NCBI RefSeq assembly: GCF_024166365.1
Contig: NC_064824.1
Coordinates: 44,864,608 to 44,928,607, forward strand
From: Elephas maximus indicus
Lineage: Eukaryota; Chordata; Mammalia; Proboscidea; Elephantidae
Reading direction: 5' to 3'
DNA: 64,000 nucleotides
Shown: positions 1-12,597 of the stretch, piece by piece
Position numbering within the stretch: the stretch's first letter is position 1
How the letters are laid out: the number at the start of each line of letters is the position of its first letter
Notes under the pieces: model-generated
What the model saw: only the letters and a program-made list of their open reading frames with translations
Database searches by the model: none
Told to the model about the DNA's origin: nothing
Program-made: the position numbers and the translations under genes

Positions 1-855
1 TTCCCTGGGCCTTAGATATTCCCTGTTGACCACCTAGGGCCATCCTCCTGGCCTTGGAGAAGGAATAAATTTGCAATTGGGGAAAAGATAATTTGCCAGC
101 TCCACTAACCAGGGGAGCTCAGGATAGAAGCGACTCCTGTCCAGCTACAAGCAGGCCACAGACTTTGAGTACCTTTCCCCTCTGCATGGACCTGTGTGGG
201 CATATTTCAGGAGAATATGCCCTTGTTGGCAGACTCCAACTGTTTCAGCTATATGGGGTAGAGGTGGGTGTTTGATGTTTGACATTGCTTTACCTATTAA
301 ACAGGGTCCTTACCTACACACATAAGGGGCCTAATGACTGGTTGCTCCACTCAGGTCACCCAGCCACCTGTGACAGGGGTCCAAAGACAACTGGTACCTC
401 CCGGTCCTTACAACCAAAAACACTGGGTGCCCATGGTCCATCTGCAGAACCCACCCAACTGTACGCTCTAGGGAATATACACACACTTTCCTCAGAGACA
501 TGTAGGAGACGATTCTCAGCCTCCTGCCTTGTTCAGAGTGTGACCCCTGCTGCAACCAGATACCGGTACCTACACCAATCACCCCTGCCCCTCTAAGACT
601 GTAGGACAGAGCCTGTACCACACACTTGATGATCAGCTACCTGGACACCTGAGCTGAATTCACACAAGAAAAATGAATGGATTCCTAGACTGATATACCT
701 GATAACAGCTCTAGCCATCTGGGGACAGGATGTCAAAGTGCCAAAGGAAAATAATCAAGGTAGCTCACTCAAGCAACTGATTAAGGCATATCAAAACAAA
801 ACAAAGAAGGAAGCTATGACGCAGTAAGCGAACATAAACTAATACAATAACATAT
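1..855 (+). promoter_or_regulatory. L1 5'UTR / internal promoter region
   Basis: About 850 bases directly upstream of the L1 ORF1 start with no long open frame. It is less A-rich than the ORFs, as is usual for an L1 5'UTR, which carries the element's Pol II promoter. The two short frames at 93-596 have no recognisable domain. Assignment rests on position relative to ORF1; promoter activity is not demonstrated. Confidence 0.6.
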
Positions 856-1861
856 ATGGCTCAGATACAACAGTCAATATCAAGTCACATAAAGAAACAA
901 ACCACGATCGCCTCAACAAGCTACGAAAACAAAGAATCAAGGGATCTTCTAGATGAAGGTACCCTCCTGAAACTACCAGAGGCAGAAAATAAAAGATATA
1001 TATACAGAACCTTCAAGATATCAGGAAGGAAATGAGGCAATACACTAAACAAGCCAAGGAACACACAGATAAAGCAACTGAAGAAATTAGAAAGATTATC
1101 CAGGAACATAATGAAAAATTTAAATAAGCTGGAAAAATCCATAGACAGACAGCAATCAGAAATTCAGAAGATTAACGATAAAATTACAGAAGTAGACAAC
1201 TCAGCAGAAAGTCAGAGGAGCAGAATTGAGGAAGCTGAAGGCAGAATTTCTGAATCTGAATAAAGCACTTGCCACTAATATCATTGAAGAAAGACCAGAT
1301 AAAAGAATTTAAAAAAGTGAAGAAACCTTAAGAATCATGTGGGACTCTTTCAAGACAAATAACCTATGAGTGATTGGAATACCAAAACAGGGAGGGATTA
1401 TAGGAAACACAGAATTTTTGAACATTTGTTGGCAGAAAACTTCCCTGATATTGTGAAAGATGAGAAGATATCTATCCAAGATGTTCATTGAACTCCACGT
1501 AAGGTAGATTCAAAAAAATAAAAGTCATCAAGACATTATAATCAAACTTGCCAAAACCAAAGATAGAGAATTTTAACAGCAGCTAGGGATAAACGAAAAG
1601 TCACTTACAAAGGAGAGTCAGTAAGAATAAGCTTGGACTACTCGGCAGAAACCATGCAGGCAAGAAGGCAATGGGATGACTTATATAAAATACTGAAGGA
1701 ATAAAACTGTCAGCAAAGAATCATATATCCAGCAAAACTGTCTCTCAAATACGAAGGTGAAATTAGGATATTTCCAGATAAATTGAAGTTTAGGGAATTC
1801 GTAAAAAACAAACCAAAACTACAAGAAATACTAAAAGGAGTTCTTTGGTTAGAAAATCAAT
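856..1861 (+). pseudogene. L1 ORF1 (RNA-binding chaperone), broken
   Basis: L1 ORF1p is the trimeric RNA-binding protein of the L1 RNP. The start chosen is the ATG at 856 (MAQIQQS...). A frameshift occurs near 1010, where the reading passes into a helical segment (DIRKEMRQYTKQAKEH), and another near 1125 leads into a heptad-rich coiled coil (LEKSIDRQQSEIQKIND). The C-terminal part is recognisable (YPAKLSLKYEGEIRIFPDK) and ends in LWLENQ plus tandem stops near 1860. Many stops lie between. Non-functional. Confidence 0.85.
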
Positions 1862-2629
1862 AATATCAGGTATCAACTCAAGACTAGAACACTGGGTAGA
1901 GCAATCAGAAGTCAACCCAGACAGGGAAATCACAAAAATAAATCAAGATAAAAAAAGTTCAAAACAGGGAAACAGCGATGTTATTATGTAAAAGAAGACA
2001 AAACTAAAACAATAAAGAGGGACTAAGAAACATAGTTATAAATCTTCCACATGGAGAGGAAGATAAGGCGATACAAAGGAATAAAAGTTAGGTTTCAATT
2101 TACAAAAATAGGGGTAAATAATAAGGTAACCACAAAGGAGGCAAACTATCCTACACATCAAAACAAAATACAAGAAAAAAATACAGACTCAGCAGGAACA
2201 AAATCAACAACAAATATGAGGAAAGGACAATACATATTATCTACTCAACACATAAAATTAAGTAGGAAATAGCAACTGTCAACAATACACAAAAAAAGAC
2301 ACCAAAATGATAGCACTAAATTCATACCTATCCAGAATTACGCTGAAAGTAAATGGACTAACTGCAACGATAAAGAGACAGAGAGTGGCGGAATGGATTA
2401 AAAAACACGGTCCGTGAATATGCTGCCTACAGGAGATATACCTTAAACTCAGAGACACAAACAAACTAAAACTCAAAGGATGGAAAAAATATATGTCAAG
2501 CAAACAACCATCAAAAAAGAACAGGAGTGGCAATACTAATTTCTGACAAAATAGACTTTAAAGTTAACTCCATCATAAAGGATAAGGAAGGACACGATAT
2601 AGTGATTAAAGGGACAATATACCAAGAAG

Positions 2630-2800
2630 GGAAACTCTGGTGGCGTAGTGGTTAAGTGCTACAGCTGCTAACCAAAAGGCTGGCAGTTCAAATCCGCCAA
2701 GGGCTCTGTGGAAACTCTATGGGGCAGTTCTACTCTGTCCTATAAGGTCGCTATGAGTCGGAAACAACTCGATGGCAGTGGGTTTGGTTTTTTGGGTTTT
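2630..2800 (+). mobile_element. AfroSINE (short subtype) in L1 ORF2
   Basis: tRNA-derived SINE with A-box TGGCGTAGTGG, B-box-like GTTCAAATCC and a tail ending in GGTTTGG. It is preceded at 2619-2629 by ATACCAAGAAG, its target-site duplication (TSD), and sits in the endonuclease part of the host L1. The central segment is missing (short subtype). Confidence 0.95.
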
Positions 2801-2812
2801 ACACAAAGAAGA

Positions 2813-2983
2813 GGGAGCCCTGGGAGTGTAGTGGTTAAGAGCTATGGCTGCTAACCAAAAGGCAGGCAGTTCGAATCCACCAGGTGCTCCTTGGAAACTC
2901 TATGGGCCAGATCTAATCTGCCCTACAGGGTCGCTATGAGTCAGAATCAACTCAATGGCAACAGGTTTGGTTTTTTTGGTTTT
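2813..2983 (+). mobile_element. AfroSINE, second copy at the same target
   Basis: A second AfroSINE directly behind the first in the same orientation. The target copy recurs between them (ACACAAAGAAG, 2801-2811) and after the second (ATACCAAGAAG, 2984-2994), so one site was used twice. The copies differ from each other throughout, which argues against a simple tandem duplication. Confidence 0.94.
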
Positions 2984-3560
2984 ATACCAAGAAGATATAA
3001 TCACATTAAATATTTATGCACCCAGTGACTGGACTGCAAGACACATAAAACAAACTCTTAATCAGCATTGAAAAGTGAGATAGACAGCTCCACAATAACA
3101 GTAGGAGACTTCAACACACCACTTTTGGTGAAGGACAGGACATCCAGAAAGAAGCTCAATAAAGACACAATCAACCAACTTGACCTCATAGACATATATA
3201 GAACACTCCACCCAACAGCAGCCAAGTATACTTTCTTTTCTAGTGCACATGGAACATTCTCTAGAATAGACCACGTATTATGTGATAAGGCAAGCCTTAG
3301 CAGAATCCAAAACACTGAAAAATTACAAAGCATCTTCTCTGACCATAAGGCCATAAAAGTGGAAATGAATAACAGAAAAAGCAGGGAAAAGAAATCAAGT
3401 ACTTGGAAACTGAAAAATACCCTGCTAAGACATTAAAGATGGAATGAAGAAATTCATAGAATCCAATGAGAATGAAAACACTTCCTATCAGAACCTTTGG
3501 GACAGAGCGAAAGCAGCGCTCACAGGTCAATTTATATCAATAAATGCACACATACAAAAA

Positions 3561-3724
3561 CCCAAAAACCAAACTCACTGCCGTCGAGATGACTCCGACT
3601 CACAGTGACCCTATAGTACAGGGTAGAACTGCCCCGTAGTTTCCAAGGAGCACCTGGCGGATTCAAACTGCCGACCTTTTGGTTAGCAGCCATAGCACTT
3701 AACCACTACGCCACCAAGGTTTCC
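3561..3724 (-). mobile_element. AfroSINE, inverted, in L1 ORF2
   Basis: Minus-strand AfroSINE of the short subtype, with the tail at the low-coordinate end (AAAACCAAACTCACTGCCG) and the A-box end at the high-coordinate side. It is flanked by a perfect 11-bp TSD, ACATACAAAAA, at 3550-3560 and 3725-3735. It splits the host L1 ORF2 between the endonuclease and RT domains. Confidence 0.95.
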
Positions 3725-6700
3725 ACATACAAAAAGAAGGGACAAAATCAGAGACTTATCCCTACAACTTGAACAAATAGAAAGACAGCAACGAAAGAAA
3801 CCCTCAGTCACCAGAAGAAAACAAATAATAAAAATAAGAGCAGAACTAAATGAAACAGAAAACAGAAAAACAATTGAAAGAATTAAGACCAAAAGCTGGT
3901 TCTTTGAAAAAAATCAACAAAATTGATAAACCATTGACAAAAGAAACACAGCAGAAGAAGCAAATAACCCGAAAAAGAAATGAGATGGGCGATATTACAA
4001 CAGACCCCACTGAAATTCAAAGAATCATGGCAGATTACTATGAAAAATTGTACTCTAACAAATTTGAAAACCTAGAAGAAATGGATGAATTCCTAGAAAC
4101 ACACGACCTACCTAAACTAACACAAACAGAGGTAGAACTAAACAGACTCAAAACAAAAGAAGAGATTGAAAAGGTAATCACAAAACTCCCAACAAAAAAA
4201 AAAAGCCCTGACCCAGAAGGCTTCACTGCAGAGTTGTAATGAACTTTCAGAGAAAAATTCACACCACTACTACTAAGGATATTTCACAGCATAGAAAAGG
4301 ACGGCATACTCCAAAACTCATTCTATGAAGCCAGCATATCCCTGATACCATAGACAGGTAAAGACACCACAAAAAAAGAAAATTACACACCTATATCCCT
4401 CATGAACATAAACGCAAAAATCCTCAACAAAATTCTAGCTAATAGAATAGAACAACATATTGAAAAAATAATTCGCCATGACCAAGTGGGATTCATACTG
4501 GGTATGCAGCGATGGTTCAACATTAGAAAAACGATTAATGTAATCCATCATATAAATAAAACAAAAGACAAGACTCACATGATTTTATCAATTGATGCAG
4601 AAAAGGCATTTGACAAAGGTAACACCCATTCATGATAAAAACTCTCAGCAAAATAGGAATAGAAGGAAAATTCCTCAGCATAATAAAGGGCATTTATACA
4701 AAGCCAATAGTCAACATCATCCTAAATGGAGAGAGCCTGAATGCACTCCCCTTGAGATGGGAACCGGACAAGGATGCCCTTTATCACCGCTCTTATTCAA
4801 CATTGTGCTGGAGGTCCTAGCCAGAGCAATTAGGCTAGATAAAGAAAAAAAGGGCATCCACGTTCACAAGGAAGGAGTAAAAGTATCTCTACTGGCAGAC
4901 GACATGATCTTATACACAGAAAACCCTAAGGAATCCTCAAAAAATCTACTGAAACTAATAGAAGACTTCAGCAGAGTATCAGGACACAAGATAAACATAC
5001 AAAAATCAGCTGGATTCCTCTACACCAAAAAGAACATCGAAGACGAAATCACCAAATCAATACCCTTTACAGTAGCCCCCAAGAAGATAAAATACTTAGG
5101 AAGAAATCTTACCAGAAATGTAAAAGACTTATACAAAGAAAACTAAAAAACACTTCTGCAAGAAACTAAATGATAACTACATAATTGGAAAAATATACCT
5201 TCCTCATGGATAGGAAGACTTAACATTGTAAAAATCTCTATTCTACCAAAAGCGGTCTACAGATTTAATGCAATTGCAATCCAAATTCGAAAGACATTTT
5301 TTATTGACATGGAGAAACAAATCACCAACTTCATATGGAAGGGAAAGAGGGTCCCGGATTAGTAAAGCATTACTTAAAAAAAAAGAACGAAGTGGGAGGC
5401 CATAATCTACCTGATTTTAGAACATATTATACTGCCACAGTAGTCAAAACAGCCTGGCACTGGTACAACAGATACATAAAACAATGGAACAGAATCGAGA
5501 ACCCAGACATAAATCCATCCACATACGAGCAGTTGATATTTGACAATGTGAAATGGGGAAAAGACAGTCTTTTTAGCAAATGGTATTGGCATAACTGGAT
5601 ATCCATCTGCAAAAAAATGAAACAAGACCCATACCATACCGCACACCATTCACAAAAATGTGCTTAAAATGATCAAAGACCTAAATATAAAATCAAAAAC
5701 GATAAAGATCATGGAAGAAAAAATACAGACGATGTTAGGAGCCCTAATACATGGCATAAACAGTATATAAAACATTACTAGCAATGCAGAAGATAAACTA
5801 GATAACTGGGAGCTCCTAAAAATCAGACACCTATGCTCATCCAAAGACTTTACCAGAAGACTAAAAAGATTACCTACAGACTGGGAAAAAGTTTTTAGCT
5901 ATGACATTTCCAAAAGGCGCCTGATCTCTAAAATCTACGTGATACTGCAAAAACTCAACTACAAAAAGACAAATAACCCAACAAAAAAAATGGGCGAAAG
6001 ATATGAACAGACATATCACTAAAGAAGACATTCAGGTAGCTAACAGAAACATGAGGCAGTGTTCATGATCATTAGCCATAGAAAAATGCAAATCAAAGCT
6101 ACAATGAGATTCCATCTCACTCCAGTAAGGCTAGCATTAATCAAAAAAACACAAAATAATAAATGTTGGAGAGGTTGTGGAGACACTGGAACACTTATAC
6201 ACTGCTGGTGGGAATATAAAATGGTACAAGCACTCTGGAAATCAATTTGGCGCTTCCGTTAAAAGCTAGAAATAGAACTACCATAGGATCCAGCAATCCC
6301 ACTCCCTGGAATATATCCTAGAGAAATAAGAGCCTTTACACGAACAGATATGTGCACATCCATGTTCACTGCAGCACTATTTACAATAGCAAAAAGATGG
6401 AAGCAACCAAGGTGCCCATCAACAGATGAATGTGTAAATAAATTATGGTATATTCACACAATGGAATACTATGCATCGATAGAGAACAGTGATGAGTCTG
6501 TGAAACATTTTATAACATGGAGGAATCTGGAAGGCATCATGGTTAGTGAAATTAGTCAGCTGCGAAAGGACAAATATTGTATAAGACCACAATTATAAAA
6601 ACCAAGAAACTGTATAAACAGAAAAAAATATTCTTTGATGGTTATGAGAGGGGAGAGGGAGGAAGGGTGGGAGAGGGGGTACTCACTAATTAGATAGTAG

Positions 6701-7555
6701 GTAAGAACAACACACAATGCAGGCGAGGTCAGCATAACTGGAGTAAACCAAAGGCAAAGAAGTTTCCTGAATAAACTGAACGCTTCGAAGGCCAGCGTAG
6801 CAGGGGAAGGGGTTTGGGGACCATGGTTTCAGGGGATATCTAAGTCAACTGGCATAATAAAATCTATTAAGAAAACATTCTGCATCCCACTTTGGAGAGT
6901 GGCGTCTGGGGTCTTAAACGCTAGCAAGCAGGCATCTCAGATGCATCAATTGGTCTCAACCCACCTGGACCAAAGGAAAATAAAGAACACCAAGGACACA
7001 AGGTAATTACGAGCCCAAGAGACAGAAAGGTGCACCTAAGGCAGAGACTACATTAGCCTGAGACCAGAAGAACCAGATGGTGCCCAGCTACAACCAATGA
7101 CTGCCCTGAGAGGGAATACAACAGAGAACCCCTGGGGAGCAGGAGAGCAGTGGGATGTAGACCCCAAATTCTCATAAAACCAGACTTAATGGTCTGACTG
7201 AGACTAGAAGGACCCCGGTGGTCATGACCCTCAGATGTTCTGTTGGCCCAGGAGAGGAAGCATTCCCAAAGCCAACTCTTCAGACAGGGATTGGACTAGA
7301 CAATGGGGTAGAGAGGGATGCTGGTGAGGAGTGAGCTTCTTGGATCAGGTGGACACTTGAGACTATGTTGGCATCTCCTCCCTGGAAGGGAGATGAGAGG
7401 GTAGAGAGGGTCAGAAGCTGGCAGGAGGGAGCTGGTTTTCTAATTGAGAGGAAAGCAATTGGGAGTATGTAGCAAGGTGTGTATAAATTTTTGTGTGGGA
7501 GACTGGCTTGATTTGTAAAGTTTCACTTAAAGCACAATAAAAAAAATCTTTCTCA

Positions 7556-8559
7556 GAAATAATAATCTGCATATTCTATTGTTCAGAAAATTTCAACCCA
7601 ATTCACTTCAGTCACTAGCCGCGTCTATCTCCTTTTGGATCACCAGTATTTATTAGCTGCAAATCTCTAATAGCTTCTTTATTAATCTTCAAGTCTTGCC
7701 TCCATTCATGATACCATTTCCATGAAAAACACTTTAATTCTATTTCCAACACCGAAAATTCCAAACTGAAAATTTCTTAACATGACTTCAAAGGAAGGCC
7801 CTGGATGATCAGTTCCCACTTTAACTCACTAGCTCCTTCTCTTAATATTCTGTCTGAAAAAATAAGCAAGTCCTGGATAACGCCAAGCACAGGTCTTAGT
7901 TGAGACATTACTTTCTCTGGGATACTTTCTGCGATACCCCTTCCTTACCCCCACCTGGGAAAAGTCTGAGCCTTATGCATTCCTCACGCACTTTCAAAAT
8001 ACATACTATCTTCCCCTTTCATAGAACTTACCAGTACACAATTATATATTATTTGTTTATTTGTTTGTTTGCTTCACTGGACCACAGGTTTCTTGAAGGA
8101 AGAGATCAAGAATTATGCTATCAAAGGATTGGCATGCACTTGGGTTTTCAAAAAAAAACTAGCCAGTGGAAGTAGTTATACTGGCTGACAAAAAGCAACC
8201 AGGTCAACTGCTTAGCCAAATTGAATAATCCTGAATAATTATATGCCATAACCTTCAAAAAAACTACTAAGTATAAAATGAATAAGATACAGAAATATAT
8301 AGTTATTCAATAATTGAAGTAAAATAGATGAAATATATTGTTATCATAATTGTGTCACAGCTATGAATTTCTATATGTTCATAAAATATATTTAAGGAGT
8401 TTATAGTAAAAGCCATATGATTGACAAAAAATAAAGGACATGATAATGAGTATCAATATCTTTTTATAATCCTGGATTGACATTTCCCTCATTAAATATT
8501 AAAAAAAAATTAGTAATATATTTTTCATTATGGAATTAGGCTAGCATACTTCATATTCT
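7556..8559. repeat. AT-rich unique or old DNA; L2-like fragment at about 7890-8115
   Basis: No gene seen. The stretch at about 7890-8115, with TTATTTGTTTATTTGTTTG followed by a CACTGGACCACAGG block and a GAAGGAAGAGATC block, resembles the 3' end of an ancient L2 LINE. The 91-residue frame here has no domain. The remainder is AT-rich and unassigned. Confidence 0.35.
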
Positions 8560-8730
8560 GGAAACCCTGGTGGCATAGTGGTTAAGTGCTACAGCTGCTA
8601 ACCAAAAGGGGGGCGGTTTGAATGAATCCACCAGGTGCTCCTTGGAAACTATGGGACTGTTCTACTCTGTCCTATAGGGTCTCTAAGAGTTGGAATCGAC
8701 TTGCCTGGCAATCTTTTTTTTTTTATGAGT
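8560..8730 (+). mobile_element. AfroSINE
   Basis: Starts GGAAACCCTGGTGGCATAGTGG, with a diverged B-box and a T-rich tail. Flanking copies ACTTCATATTCT (8548-8559) and ATTTCATATTCT (8731-8742) form a TSD with one mismatch. The nearby stretch 8743-9180 is AT-rich with no feature seen apart from A and T runs. Confidence 0.93.
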
Positions 8731-9182
8731 ATTTCATATTCTATTTATACTGTCATCAATTAAAAGTGTAGAATTAAGGGGGTTATTCCAAAATTAAAAT
8801 TCCTAGTCAAAATCTACAACTTTTCTAGTTTTATTAATATATACAAGTACTCCAATCATTCCCTATATCTTGACATATAACTTTGCCTCAATTTGGAATT
8901 CTCTTTCTACTTATTTTAAATTAACAGTTCCTAGTTTTTTTTTTTTAGATGCCAGCTTTAACATGTCTGAAAAATTTGGTAACATAGATTTTAAAATCTA
9001 TTACTGAACACCTGACAAAACAGGATTCACAGGTTTTTGTGTATGAAATTGAACTCAAAAAAGCAAAGGCAAAGGAAATGAAGATACCAGAATTTTCCTA
9101 GAAATTCAATTTTTTTTCTCAGAAAGAAAGTCACTAGGGAATGAAATTAAAAAAAAAAAAAAATTACTTGTGGATACTATTC

Positions 9183-9578
9183 AAGGCCAAAAAAGAATTC
9201 ATGTATTTGAATTACTGTGTTGGAGAGGAATACTGAATATACCATGGACTGCCAGAAAAACAAAAAAGTCTGTCTTGGAAGAAGTACAGTCAGAGTACTC
9301 CTTAGAAGTGAGGATGGCGACATTTCATCTCACATACTTTGGACATGTTATCAGGAGGGACCAGTACCTAGAGAAGAACACCATGCTTAGTAAAATAGAG
9401 GGTCACAGCGAAAAAGAGGAAGACCCTCAAGGAGATGGATTAACACAGTGGCTATAACAATGGGCTTAAAAGAAGCAATGATTGCAAGGATGGTGCAGGG
9501 CCAGATAGTGTTTCGTTCTGTTGTACAAAGGGTTGCTATGAATCAAAATGGTCTCAGCGGCAAACAGCAACAACATTC
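9183..9578 (+). mobile_element. RTE-type LINE, 3' end fragment
   Basis: 5'-truncated RTE (BovB-related) retrotransposon containing the end of the ORF2 frame (LLCWRGILNIPWTARKTKKS, FGHVIRRD) and the 3' tail GGGTTGCTATGAATCA followed by a CAACAACA end. The same protein end recurs at 33150-33360, 43000-43230 and 59650-59870. The frame continues as scrambled sequence (9448-9687), so it is not coding. Confidence 0.9.
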
Positions 9579-10163
9579 AAGTCAGAGCTATGAGCAAGAA
9601 AGTCAAGAAAAAATCACCTATATATCAAATTTAAGGAAGAAGCAAATTCAACAAAACCATGAGAAAGAAAAAGAAATAGAAAACTGAGACTGATGGGTAA
9701 CATCAATGACCTTAAAAGCTTTGTCCATCCGATGGGCCTACATTTGATTCCTTAGTTCTGTGGCATGATGTCGACAAATTAACTTTTATAAGCCTGAGTT
9801 TTCTTCTCTGTAAAATTTGAGATAATAATTCACAGGGTTAGTGTGGAAATTAAATGGTTTACCTGATGCACAGTGCTGTCAAATGCCAAACTTGGCAGTA
9901 CACAGTATCCTTTACAAATGATATTATATTGGAGAGAAAAATCGACACCAACAGTCAGAATTAGGAGAAAAAAAAATCCACAGCTAAAGCAGAGAAGCAG
10001 ACTGTTGCTCTAAATGATTTCTTAGGCAGTGCAATAAAATATTGAATCTTTAAGAAGAGCCTGAAAAGCCAACTTCAATTAAGGTGTTCCAGAACTATCA
10101 GCGCAGACTTCAATTGTGTACATTCACTGAGCTTTTCTCAATTTGAAATAATAAAGTTTTAAA

Positions 10164-12597
10164 TTGTTGCTGTTGTTTGCCTTTGAGTCAGTTCCGACTC
10201 ATAGTGACCCTATGTACAACAGAAGGAACTACTGCCTGGTCCTGCACCATCACCACAATCGTTATGTTTGAGCCCACTGTTGCAGCCACGGTGTCAATCC
10301 ATATAATGGAGGGTTTTCCTCTTTTTTGCTGACCCTCTACTTTACCAAGCATGATGTCCTTCTCCAGGACTGATCCCTCCTGAAAACATGTCCAAAGTAT
10401 ATGAAACAAAGTCTCACCATCCTTGTTTCTAAGGAACATTCTGGCTGTACTTCTTTTAGGACAGATTCATTCATTCCTTTGGCAGTCCATCTATATTCAA
10501 TATCCTTCGCCAACACCGTAATTCAAAGGCATCAATTCTTCTTCAGTCTTCCTTCTTCATTGTCCAGTTTTTGCGTATATAAGAGGCGACTGAAAACACC
10601 ATGGATTGGGTCAGGTGCACTTTAGTCCTTAAAGTGACATCTTTGCTTTTTAACACTTTAAAGAGATCTTTTGCAGCAGATTTGCCCAATGCAGCGTGTC
10701 TTTTGATCTCCTGACTGCTGCTTCCATGGGTATTGATTATGGATCAAAAAATGAAATCCTTGACAACTTCAACCTTTTCTCCATTTATCAAGATGTTGCT
10801 TACTGGTCCAGTTGTGAGGTTTTTTTGTTTTCTTTATGTTGAGGTATAATCCATATTATAGGCTGTGGTCTTTGATCTTCATCAGTAAGTGATTCAAATC
10901 CTCTTCACTTTCAGCAAGCAAGTCTGTGTCATCTGCATATCACAGGTTATTAATGACTCTTCCTCCAATCCTGATGCCTCATTCTTCATATAACCCAGCT
11001 TCTCAGATTATTTGCTCAGCATACAGACTGAATGACTATGATGAATGGGTACAACTGTGATGCACACCTTTCCTGACTTTAAACTATGCAGTATCCCCTT
11101 GTTCTGTTCAAATGACTGCCTCCTGATCTATGTACAGGTTTTACACGAGCCCAATTAAGTATTCTGGAATTCCCATTCTTCACAATGTTATCCATAATTT
11201 GTTATGATCCAGAGTTAAATGCCTTTGTACAGTCAATAAAACACAGGTAAACATCTTTCTTATATTCTCTGCTTTCAGCCAGGATCCACTTCACATCAGC
11301 AAAGATATCTCTTGCTCCACGTCCTCTTGTGAATCCGACTTGAATTTCTGGCAATTCCCTGTTGATGTACTGCTACAATTGCTTTTGGATGATTTTCAGT
11401 AAAATTTTACTTGCCTGTGGTATTAATGATATTGTTCGATAATTGCCGCATTCAGTTGAATCACCTTTCTTTGGAATATGCATACATATGGATCTCAACC
11501 AGTCGGTTGGCCAGGCCGCTGCCTTCCAAATTTCTTGGCACAGACAAGCAAGCACTGACAGCACTGCATCCAGTTGTTGATACATCTCAACTGGTATTTC
11601 ATTAATTTCCAAAGACTTGTTTTTGCCAATGCCTTCAGCATAGCTTGGGCTTCTTCCTTCAGTACCACTGGTTCCTGATCATGTTACCTCCTAAAATGGT
11701 TGAACGTCAACCAATTCTTTTTGGTATAGTGACTGTGTATTCCTTCCATCATCTTTTTGATGCTTTCTACGTCGGTTAGTATTTTGTTCATAGAATCCTT
11801 CACTATTGCAACTTGAGGCTTGAACTTTTTCTTCAGTTCTTTCAGCTTGAGAAATGCTGGGCATGTTCTTCCCTTTTGGTTTTCTAATCCCAGGTGTTTG
11901 CGCATTTCTTTATAATACTTTAATTTTTTTCAAGCTGCACTTTGAAATCTTCTCAACTCTTGTACTTTATCATTTCTTCTGTTGGCTTTAGCTACTCAAT
12001 GTTCAAGAGCAAGTTTCAGAGTCTTCGGACATCCATTCTGGTCTTTCTTTCTTTCCTGTGTATTTACTGACCCCTTGCTTTCTTCTTGTATGATGTCTTT
12101 GACGTCATCCCAGAATTGGTCTGGTCTTCAGTCATTAATGTTCAGTGCATCAAATCTATTCTTGAGCGGCTTCTGAATTCAGGTGGGGTATACTCAAGGT
12201 CATATTTGGGCTCTCATAGACTTTTCTTCAACTTGAACTTGCATATGAACAATTGATGATCTGCTTCGCAGTTGGCCCCTGACCTTGTTCTGATTGATGT
12301 CAAGCTTTTCCTTCCTGTCTTCCCATAAAAAAAAAATATATATATGTAGTTAATTTCATTCCTGTGCATTCCATCTGGTGAGGTCTACACGAATAGTCAC
12401 CATTTATGTTGTTGAAAAATGGTGTTTGCAATGAAGTCATTGGTCTTGCCATGTCTTCCAACTACCAATCCTTCTTCGTTTCCAACTTTCACGTTCCAAT
12501 CACCAGTAATTATCAATTCATTCTGATTGCATGTTCTATCAATTTCAGATTACAGAGGTTGGTAAAAATCTGCTATTTCTTCATCTTCATCCCCCAC
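10164..12597 (-). mobile_element. RTE LINE, 3' three-quarters (minus), of a 5'-inverted insertion
   Basis: Minus-strand RTE running from the 3' tail (10164) back through the RT domain. Recognisable pieces on the minus strand are FHILWTCFQEGSVLEKDIMLGKVEGQ (10330-10420), IPKKGDSTECGNYRTISLIPQASKILLKIIQKQL (11373-11475) and KGRTCPAFLKLKELKKKFKPQVAIVKDSM (11800-11880), reaching the endonuclease near 12580. Stops and frameshifts abound. Its missing 5' end lies directly beyond, in the opposite orientation. Confidence 0.92.

Larger units (their letters stand above)
2307..6598 (+). pseudogene. L1 ORF2 (endonuclease / reverse transcriptase), broken
   Basis: ORF2p cuts target DNA with an APE-type endonuclease and primes reverse transcription there. 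The N-terminal endonuclease starts at 2307 (MIALNSYLSRITLKVNGL) and hits a stop at the 35th codon. Later EN motifs lie at 3068-3436 (GDFNTPL, DLIDIYRTLHP, SDHKAIKVE). RT motifs follow: [12 protein letters not shown] (about 4580), [23 protein letters not shown] (about 4765-4830) and LADDMILY (about 4890). The cysteine-rich C terminus has [16 protein letters not shown] (about 6160-6215). Three AfroSINEs, several stops and frameshifts make it a pseudogene. Confidence 0.93.
1..7555 (+). mobile_element. LINE-1, near full length, inactive
   Basis: A LINE-1 in the order 5'UTR (to about 855), ORF1 (856-1861), ORF2 (2307-6598) and 3'UTR with a purine-rich tract and an A-rich end (6599-7555). The 5' end may lie before the window. 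Three AfroSINEs interrupt it, and without them it is about 7 kb, the usual L1 length. Both ORFs carry stops and frameshifts, so it cannot encode its own machinery. The same family recurs inverted at 14893-17338. Confidence 0.93.

Noticed and set aside
2630..2700. Functional tRNA genes suggested by A-box and B-box motifs
   Set aside because: Every such site is the head of an AfroSINE. No cloverleaf with a proper anticodon stem and acceptor pairing was found.
4592..5146. A 184-residue frame with RT motifs
   Set aside because: Part of the broken L1 ORF2; the first about 30 residues are frame-shifted nonsense relative to L1.
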